This document shows positions 55,889 to 64,000 of a stretch of DNA of 64,000 bases, piece by piece. How positions within the stretch are numbered: the stretch's first letter is position 1; the number at the start of each line of letters is the position of its first letter. The position numbers were made by a program, and so were the translations under genes. Source of the DNA: Notospermus geniculatus (lineage: Eukaryota > Nemertea > Pilidiophora > Heteronemertea > Lineidae). Below the pieces are notes generated by a model. The model ran no database searches. It had not been told where the DNA came from and saw only the letters and a program-made list of their open reading frames with translations. Location of the stretch: assembly GCA_002633025.1 (NCBI GenBank), contig NMRB01001682.1:94682-158681 (forward strand). The letters are read 5' to 3'.

Positions 55889-56009
55889 AAAGACACCATT
55901 CAAGACGGAGATTTTGCAACAAGTTCCCATTTTCACACGTTACATGGGTTGGGACAGAAGTACAATTATGTACGATATTGTTTGTACCTCATTTCATGAC
56001 TTCTGAAGG

Positions 56010-56102
56010 CAGGGCCGTATTCAGCTTTTTGGTCCTGGGGGGGGGGGGGGGNATCACGTATTTTGGTTGCCACCCACCCCCACCCCACTAAAGACGGCCC
56101 TG
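56010..56102. repeat. Partial copy of the 884-1024 element family
   Basis: Starts cagggccgtattcagctttt and ends aagacggccctg, with G and C runs between and one n at 56052. Confidence 0.65.
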
Positions 56103-56430
56103 GAAGGGGAATGAAATCCTTCCTAAAATAAATTTTAGTGCAGCACACAATTTCTATTTTTCATAATCATTTTCACCCCATAAGCTTTAAAACTGTGAAA
56201 ATATCATGGCACATTTGCCATGATTTCTACCACTATTTACCGGTACTGAAATTAAGCTGGCTCAAAACCTGCTTTGATAAATACAGCTGTCTTATTTCAC
56301 ATGAAGAAGACAAACATCATCCTGCGAAACTAACGTGGTTAAAACACCAGAAGAAACATACACACATTTGGAATTTTCTCATAATTAGAATATAAATTAA
56401 CCAAAACTCTTTTAAAATAGACTCTATCAC

Positions 56431-56642
56431 TCCAAAAGAGCACAGCACCTTACAGGGGTAGCGTCATGATGTCCTGCACGTCATTTCTGAACGCATGACG
56501 TGACTCGAAAAAAAACCCGGTTGTTTCAGCGATCATGACGTCGTGACACAATCTGATTTTTTTTCCTCTCGCCTCAAAACATCATGAATGACGTGCGGGA
56601 CGTCATGACGCTGACCCCCGTAAGGTGCTGCGCTCTTTTGGA
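56431..56642. mobile_element. 212-bp foldback element
   Basis: The left end tccaaaagagcacagcacct and the right end aggtgctgcgctcttttgga are inverted. Inner arms gcgtcatgatgtcctgcacg and its partner also pair. Confidence 0.78.
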
Positions 56643-57054
56643 GGAATATTGTCTATAACCCCCAAATTGAACTTGAGTATGAAGCAGTTATAAGTGATCC
56701 ACTACGGTACACCTTTTCTCCGGCTTATGAACTTCCCCATTTTGTGCTGTCAGACTTGAGCATAGTGAACAAGATATATGTAATCAACAGCTAGCTTCAT
56801 AAAGAACAACTCGCACAGTGAAATCTCGTCTGCAAACTCTGGGACTTGATTTACAGCACCAAGTTTGTCAAGTGGTTTGCAAAAATCTCACTGCTGATAA
56901 TCTTATATTGCTGCTGTCCTGAGATTAATGCCGACAAGTAACTTTTCCACACCCACCCCTCTTGAACCTCATCCTGAGAAACTCGGGCCATTTACGGTCC
57001 CTACCCAGGCCGCTCCCTACAATGTGTGACAGTAAGTGCAAGAGATGGAGCATT

Positions 57055-57493
57055 AAGCTTAGCGTACATCACTCTAGCGACTGGAGACAACTAGTCGCCA
57101 GTCAGCTACTGGCGACTGGGAGGATCTAGCTGGAATTTGAGGGAGGCGACTGATCAGTCGCCTGAAACGGTCGATGTACACACCCTTGCGACTCCCTGGA
57201 ACTGAGATTTTGCCAGTCGCCATAAGTTGCACATGTTCAACTTTGTAACGACTAGTTGTACTCAGTTTTCTGAATGAAACCTAGGCTCTTCGAGTCTCTG
57301 CCATGAATGTTTGAGTTGCTGCCAGTCACAAGTGCGATGTATGTGATGAGGACATGNCCCCGATCCGCACCTGGATTGGATCCTCCTAGTTTTACTGAGT
57401 TCCTGAATTTGCGACTTGCATGCAGCGCGTACATCACCAGCGACTGATCAGATCAGTTGCTTCCAGTCACAAGTGCGATGTACGCTAGGCTTT
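57055..57493. mobile_element. 439-bp element with aagcttagcgtacatc ends
   Basis: Left end aagcttagcgtacatcactc and right end gatgtacgctaggcttt are inverted. The interior repeats gcgactgg-type words on both strands. One n at 57357. Confidence 0.7.
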
Positions 57494-58089
57494 CGACTTG
57501 ACCCCGACGGTTCAGGATGTTTGAACATTGGTGCACACTGGTTAGTATCGGTACGGTCCTTCAGCCTGTGAAATATTCAGCAATGTTAGTACCGGTAGGC
57601 CTATAACTGGCAAGCAGACAGCATATGATTTTCCATGGAGAAATCTTACCAATTTTAGGCAACTGTTGTACTGAAGTCTCATATAGCGACATTCAAGGTC
57701 TTGTAATTACGTCATTCTGAAGTAAGCATTTTTCAGGAACTTGCTATCTAAATCTACCATTTTCCCTGTTATGTGTATACGTACCGTATGCTTCATATGC
57801 ATTAAATTTATTACCTATTTTTGGCACTTTGAGATTGAAAGTTAAATTAGTTTACAAAATACAAAGGAATCTGCCGTTCTTTTCACTGGAGTGACTGGTT
57901 CATGGCTATCTCTCGCACACTGACAATTAGTGGACAGGGATGTCGGATGCATGTGAAATTGACAATGGTTGGCATCAAATTCAACTCTGAGGGAATTCAG
58001 AAACTGAACTCAATTTGTTACTGGCATTTTATTGCCCAGGTTCCTCCTTTCAAACCAGCAGGTAACCTACAATGAAAATCAATCCAACA

Positions 58090-58328
58090 GACGATTCTCA
58101 AATTCACAGATCTGCGCACTTCCGCCGAAATCTCAACCATAACCTCAATCTGAAACCGGGTGACGTGACGCAATCCATGATTCAGCTATGGTCCGCTGAC
58201 GCAACATCATCGAAGTCACCGTCATGGGGTTGTCTGCGTCACCTCATTCAGTTTCAGACCAAGGTTACGGTTGAGATTTCGGCGGAAGTGCACAGATCTT
58301 TGGTGTTTACGTCAATTTGAGAACGGTC
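58090..58328. mobile_element. About 240-bp foldback element (cagatctgcgcacttccg family), copy A
   Basis: The sequence agatctgcgcacttccgccg pairs with cggcggaagtgcacagatct. Arms of about 75 bp flank a core with tgacgtgacgcaatccatga. Confidence 0.78.
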
Positions 58329-58548
58329 TATTCAAACTCAACTTCAGGTGTCAAGTCCAGTGAGCACATGCATCTGACATGAGATTCCAAACTCCAGATA
58401 ACTGGTGTTAAATCAGTCAGATCAAGGAGTGTTGGCTGAGAAATTGGAGTGTAATCTATCCGTGCCTACTCTTGATATCATCAATTCAAGTGCACAGACT
58501 CAGATCTGTTTTCGACATCAATTCAAGTGCACTGAGTTTGAGATGGTA

Positions 58549-58807
58549 TAGACAAATCCCCAGATCTGCGCACTTCCGTCGAAATCGTAAACAGAACCTC
58601 GACCTGAAACCAGCTGACGTGACGCAATCCATGACTCAGCAATGGTCGACTCTGACGCAACGTCATCGAACTCACTGTCGTCACATGGTTGTGGGGTTTT
58701 CTGCGTCACGTCATTCAGTGTCATATGGTTTCAGACCGAGGTTCTGTTTACGATTTCGGCGGAAGTGCGCAGATCTTTCTCGTTTTCGTCAATTTGGGAT
58801 TTGTCTA
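58549..58807. mobile_element. 259-bp TA-ended foldback element, copy B of the same family
   Basis: Starts tagacaaatccccagatctg and ends with the inverse of that start. It shares gcgcacttccg, aaacca/ggtttcagacc and the tgacgtgacgcaatccatga core with copy A. Confidence 0.8.
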
Positions 58808-59383
58808 TTGTGTAACAAACTGAGATACACTAGACACTGAAGCTGAACAGGCTTCATCACCAAACATGATTCACTCCTTTATGAAATACCGGTACATGTA
58901 AATGACAATAACTAAGCATTTTAGCCAGAACAATACACTGGACTGGCTTAGCTTCCAGACAAAACCCACCCATCTATGTTAAACGAAAGTTACCAATGTA
59001 GGAAATCCATGCAGTTATCCCATTATTTAAATGACAGGAAAATGTATTTCAACCAGTCCTTGAGCGTAATTTTGACAGTTTAGCACTTCACAACCAAACA
59101 ACACACATTACTATCAAATAAGTTACCTAGATAATATAATATTTACACCAGTTTAACATATTATGCCGGAGGGATTCCACAACATCAGTGACATACTTTT
59201 TAGGAGAATTCAGCAGTTTATCTAAATTTCTACCTAAAAATCTTAAAGTTGTACATGTATGGGAGCTTACATAGCTTCCTTTGAAAGTCCAAGTCAAGAT
59301 TGCCCTACCTTGTAAGATGATTAGGATATTACCACCCTCAACAAATGCAGGAAACAGTTTCACCTAGACATAAGCAAACACGT

Positions 59384-59517
59384 AGGGTCGTATTCATAAA
59401 CCAGTTCTATCGTTATAATATAACCGTCTTAGGCTGGTTCCAAGTATCGTCAACCACTGCACCTGGAACCGGCCTAAGACGGTTCTAACGATAGAACCGC
59501 TTTATGAATACGACCCT
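59384..59517. mobile_element. 134-bp palindrome (agggtcgtattcataaa)
   Basis: Left end agggtcgtattcataaacc and right end tttatgaatacgaccct are inverted, and the inner arms gtcttaggctggttcca and tggaaccggcctaagac pair. Confidence 0.8.
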
Positions 59518-59518
59518 T

Positions 59519-59984
59519 AGCGTGTTCGTTTACTCACTCGTGCCTCCCCGGAGTAAAGTTTTGAGCGGCCGAGGCGCACATGCTCAATAAAGCCCCATTC
59601 CGAACGCTGTTGGGCCTCACTCGAGTAAGTTCGCACCACGTGATCAGGCAAAATGGCAGCCAACAATGACACTGGAACACCAGCAGACAACATGGACGAC
59701 CAAAAGATAAAAGTCGCCCTGGTAGCCATTTTTTCCTCACTATCTGTATACCGGTAGTATAGTTGCATGCTGACCATTATTCATATTCAATTTGCGTAAA
59801 AATGGTGGATTCGGCATGTTGGACGCCACTTTGTCGAAAGGTGTGCTGGGATACTTCCCCAACTAACCGCCTCGGTGAGGTGGTTACTTGAGGCAGGCCT
59901 GAGAGGTGCCAGATCATGACGTCACAATAAACGAACGCTGTGGGTCTCACCCAAGGGAGGCACGGGTGAGTAAACGGACACGCT
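59519..59984. mobile_element. 466-bp element with agcgtgttcgtttactcac ends
   Basis: Left end agcgtgttcgtttactcact and right end gtgagtaaacggacacgct are inverted. It abuts the palindrome at 59384-59517. A 152-codon minus-strand frame crosses it but ignores its borders. Confidence 0.72.
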
Positions 59985-60698
59985 GAGTCAGTGTAGCTTA
60001 CCGGTACACATTTCCACTTTTGTAGCAAACAAAGTAGCCTAATGGGGCATCTTATAGAAAAGCTAGGCAAAACAGTGCCTGTTCCATCCCGGAGTATGTT
60101 TTGAGGACAAGGAACACTGACAACCTCAACCTCACTCAAACATCTCCTACTGCCAACAAATATGATGTTAAAAAGGAAAACAACCCGAGCAAATGAAAGC
60201 TTAAATAATATTACATAAACAAAACAGTTTGTCACGAGTTAGATATTCACTAATATAGGAATAAATAACTCTACGATGAGCATTTGGGTTTTGAACGGCA
60301 TTTCCTTACCTTCCCATCAATGGTGATGAGAACATCAGTATTTTTTGAAAAAATTGTGACACCTCCATTTCAGCACATTTATAATGAAATCAGTCAATGC
60401 AGACCCATGATGTAAAAAAAGGAAAATAATAAGTATGCACATTTGTAAAAACCGATTCTTCATTACTGTAAAAAGTTCCAAATAAATAACACCATTCCAG
60501 AAGAAAAACTATGAACATGTAGGCCGATCATTTCCGACTGTCACTGTACAACATTCTAAGAAATCACACCTATTGACATTTTCCTTAAAAAGACTTTCCA
60601 TTTATATACACGATTCTAAAACAACGGACATTTACCGTATGTACAACTTTCTAAAAGCCTGCCAAGTACAGATTTGACACGTATCAATTTAGGATGTA

Positions 60699-63600
60699 TT
60701 ACTGTCTATGGTTGTGGTTTTCAAACGGTTTGTTCCTAATATCTGAGTAACTGTTCACAAGAGCGTTGAGTGATCGATGCAGTTTTTGGAATGACGGCCG
60801 GCTGCAAGCTTTCCTGTGCCAACAAAGCTGCATCATTTGACAAATATCTTGTGGGGTGTCCGCGGGTGGCGTCAACGTATTCCCATCCTTGATGAATTTG
60901 ATCACCTCCTCGTGCGTCATACTAGAATACGGCTGTTCTGCGTAAGAAAATATCTCCCAAAGAACCACACCATAATACTGCAGCAAACGTCACGTCTGTA
61001 TCTTTGACCAAACCTGAACAACTTGCCTGAAATACCCTCCCATACGCACCTTGTCCTATATCACGAATGTACACAATATCATTCCGTGGGTATTCTAATT
61101 CTCCCAATTTCGGATTGAAAAATGACATGGGCGCCCCCAATTGATAAACGGCATTACTTGGCAGTTGCGATAAGTCAATATCCATGTCTTCCTGACTGGT
61201 TACGTCGTAGCGAAGACGCCGATCTCGGAGGTACAGGCGATGGCAAAAAACTGTTACAAGGATAACGATTCCGACTGCTAGAACTGAGACCAGAATTATA
61301 ATGACCAGTGACACTAAGTCAAGAGATAATCCACTACCCGCCAACAATGGGTCGTCACTAACCTCCCCTGTTGAGACATTGCCATCTGAAAAAGAAATAG
61401 GTGCATGAGACAGTGAGTTTGAACTGCACGAACATTCAAGTATCATCTAGCGGATGCGTATTAAAGGAACACGGTATTGCCACTTTTTCTCGACAGCCGG
61501 CGCCACTCTCCAACCCAGGGACTAACTACGTTGCCGGTGAATTGACCCGATTTACTACGTACATTTTGTAATGCATTTTTGTAGTTTGTCTTACTGCCGC
61601 TAGGTGGCTCCCTCTACGTCAGCAGTCAAATAACGCATTTGAGATCCAATACCGTGCTCCTTTAAGAAGCACCCGACTTTGCCCCATGATCTCCTCCAAA
61701 GCCATATGTGGCTTGCATTCGAGTTCTTAGTGCGATCGGCCATGGATTACTTGGTTTTGAGAGCAATTAGGGTTTCAAGTGACTGCGATTCCAACAGGAG
61801 ATGACGTCAACACTGGTGACGACGACATGACATCAGCGTGAAGATTTGGTTCAGTGACTTGCCGGAATCACACAGAGTCGCTGCTGTTATTATTATCAAT
61901 GTTGATTCTTCATTTCAAAATTTACAGCCTACATCCCCCCGCCCGTTTGAAAAGACTTTTCTGAAATCTAGTGTGGAAAAGTGCCAGCCTGAAGAAGACC
62001 CCGGTTGGGGCCGAAAATTTGCTAAGTCCTGGAAGTTGACTTCTTGATATTTACCACTTTGTGTGTCAATTTTTGTGCTTTCTTCTTTGGTAAACAATAC
62101 ACGCATTCACAATATGATGGAAGGGAAAGGGGACAAAGAAACTGCCAGGCCTGGTGACATGGCAGGGGAAAGAAAGCCAAAGAAATTGCCAGCGCCATTA
62201 CTCCCTTGCATCAAGTACCAATCCAAGCAAACAATACCATACATGTACCCACCACACTTCGGAATATCACATGATTGCCATTTGACATTCACGTCCATTG
62301 TGTAACACCAGGGGGACTCGTGTTCAGATCCTGGATTGCGGCAGTAATTATATGAGTTTTCAAGCTCCGGAAACACATCTGGTGGTCGCAGATGAGGATG
62401 GGGAAAACCAGTGTCCCATCGCTGACATGAGATTCCATCTTTGGTGACATTAACCATCCCAACGTAATATTGCCCACTGCCTTTATAGCAAGCACCTGCA
62501 ATGGTACGAAGCAAAGCACACTGTCCATGAAACAGAACACAAGATAAATGGGTACTGTATGATCTATACACTGATCTACACAACAAAGATTATTTCGGCT
62601 AAAACACAACATCAGCAAGTCACCATTGGGAACAAGGCAAAGAGACGGAGTATTCAAAACTCCCAAAATGGTGCACTGGTCAACTCACTTGAGACAAGAT
62701 CTGGACGTCTTTCATAGACTTTCACTTCTGAGCAAACTTGTGATGAATCTCGGCGACTGGGAAGATCTGAGCAAATCGGCAAACGGAAGTGACCGCGTGA
62801 CTTCAGGTACACTCCTTTGTTGATGTTATCAGATAGGAGAAGCCACTCTGACAAACAATAAAGGTCTTTCACAGCGTAGCAGTGCTCTCTGGAAGAAAGA
62901 AGTTTTGAGTCATTTTTCTCCTCATCGACACCAGTCGTAGAATAGAGGTTCTTCACATGACGTCACAGCTCAAAATTTCTGCCATTTTGGCCGTCAAATG
63001 ACGCAACGCCACAGCATCAACACAGCGTTCAGCACGCAGTTTTAACGTAGTCGGCAGTCATCGGCCTCTTGTACAGCAAGCCGTATGGACGATTCGCTTT
63101 GTTTTCAACATGGTTTTCACACCAGACCAACTACTTATGCTCAGAAACTGTAAGAGGTAAAGTCATTTGTTGAGTTGTATGCTCCCAGTGGTCTGTACGG
63201 GCCGCTAAACTTTTGAACCGAGAACAAGATGGCAGCCTCCAGGCTTCATTTTGATGGCCAATATGGCGGCCATGTGACGTCAGTGAAGAACCTCCATACT
63301 GGACTTAACCAAAAGGCACCCAGTCGAAATCTCAAGCCCTGACCAGACTCTGCAAAATGCAACTCATTGTAACGTGATTGTCTCATCACGATAGGAGATT
63401 TAAAACAGATTAATTGTACGACTGGAGCTGACTACACACTCCAACTAGTCGTAGCCTGTTGATGAGATCAAAGCAGATTTATGACTTTCAACCACCAAAT
63501 CATGAGACGAAATGTGACAGTGACCGGCTACAATTCTCATATCGTATCATGAACCTCACAAATCATGATGTAATTCAGCCATCCTAGAATTTGGTTGCAA

Positions 63601-64000
63601 GAGACTCAACATACATGTATTCAATCCCCAGTGACTGAGTCATGCAATTACTGAAAACTTGTTGCAAAGTGTCCACTTCATCACACTACTGAATAATCGA
63701 GTCATATTGAGTTGCGTCGCATTTTGTGGAAGGGGCTTAAGACTCAAGACATCTACCCAATGCCTCATCAAATTATAACGACAGGTATGATGAAGACATT
63801 TTATGTCATCTGCGTCAGTCACCCACCTGCATATAGGTGCCGGCCGAGGGGCACCTTGTGTCATATCACAATTAGGAAAGGCAAAGCGACACAGCATCTT
63901 CTCTGCTGGGCCGCGACAGCTGACGTCAAATGTCGATAGCATCTCGTCCCATAAGCCTTTTACAATACTCTCATGCACCTGCTCGGGGTTGTCGAAAGTC
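60699..64000 (-). CDS. MUSK: MuSK-like receptor tyrosine kinase, 3' part, with internal kinase deletion
   Basis: Minus-strand exons: 64000-63827 (runs off the window), 62888-62689, 62495-62253 and 61385-60699 (TAA at 60699-60701). The first two give the Frizzled-type CRD (FDVSCRGPAEKMLC, FAFPNCDM, EHCYAVKDLYCLSEWL). The third is a complete six-Cys kringle (CYKGSGQYYVG, SCQRWDTGFPHPH, PWCYTMDVNVKWQSC). The last has a TM helix (LVIIILVSVLAVGIVILV), a juxtamembrane segment (NPKLGELEYPRND) and the glycine loop (IGQGAYGRVF), very like MuSK. At about 60977/60978 it jumps from TFAA directly to YGVVLWEIFSY in the C-lobe, in another frame. The beta-3 Lys, alpha-C Glu, HRD, DFG and APE segments (about 170-180 residues) are absent. 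Read literally, translation ends at 60922. CRD plus kringle fits both ROR and non-mammalian MuSK; the juxtamembrane and C-lobe favour MuSK. In vertebrates MuSK builds the neuromuscular synapse. Confidence 0.85.
61461..61665. mobile_element. 205-bp TTAA-flanked MITE in a MuSK intron
   Basis: Starts ttaaaggaacacggtattg and ends caataccgtgctcctttaa, with TTAA at both borders. This is the piggyBac-type target signature. There is no coding capacity. Confidence 0.82.

Noticed and set aside
59777-60235. 152-codon minus-strand frame
   Set aside because: It runs through the inverted-repeat element 59519-59984 and into its flank, has no family similarity and no exon borders.
60699-64000. Assignment as ROR rather than MuSK
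   Set aside because: CRD plus kringle fits ROR, but the juxtamembrane NPKL-ELEYPRN segment and the C-lobe HEEVI--I-DGN words are MuSK-like. ROR remains a minor alternative.

Overview
The window looks like nuclear DNA from a marine invertebrate. Genes are split into many small exons with GT/AG introns, the intergenic DNA is AT-rich and full of words such as tacatgta and taggccta, and it is crowded with small palindromic (foldback) DNA elements. I cannot fix the phylum; mollusc, brachiopod, echinoderm, hemichordate and amphioxus would all fit. There are no bacterial, organellar or viral features. Several assembly gaps are present (single n's, 8 n at 19609-19616, 139 n at 47341-47479), so this is a draft assembly and some oddities may be artefacts.

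Layout. (1) 1-333: a palindromic minisatellite. (2) 615-3097 and 4103-10262, plus strand: two tandem paralogues of a small secreted protein with a PAN/apple-like domain, a Cys-rich linker, and two fibronectin type II domains around a 37-residue spacer. The first lacks its signal-peptide exon (outside the window). The second is complete at 273 aa in 7 exons, with introns hosting several foldback elements, one with an exact 9-bp target duplication. (3) 12172-26994, plus strand: a type II membrane protein of the M13 (neprilysin/ECE) family whose zinc motif HExxH is replaced by RQIIK. Its 3' exons lie in a roughly 3.6-kb tandem duplication whose junction cuts the last coding exon. The first 3' set is broken and the second is intact. 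(4) 30135-45902, minus strand: a CLIP3/CLIP4-like CAP-Gly linker protein with ankyrin repeats and three CAP-Gly domains. Twelve exons keep a continuous frame; with a proposed upstream first exon the protein is 684 aa. An unrecognised 130-aa gene (34302-34694, plus) is nested antisense in one of its introns. (5) 51679-53539, plus strand: proteasome assembly chaperone 3 (PSMG3), 4 exons, 122 aa. (6) 60699 to the window end, minus strand: the 3' part of a MuSK-like receptor tyrosine kinase (Frizzled CRD, kringle, transmembrane segment, kinase) in which most of the kinase domain is missing and the flanks are joined out of frame.

The genes show no common pathway and look like an ordinary stretch of unrelated neighbours. 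The most interesting signals are the pseudo-peptidase with its duplicated and partly broken 3' end, the kinase-deleted MuSK, the PAN-FN2 secreted pair, a 43-bp tandem array that includes a CLIP4 exon end and splice donor, and the large set of foldback elements, some with clear target-site duplications.
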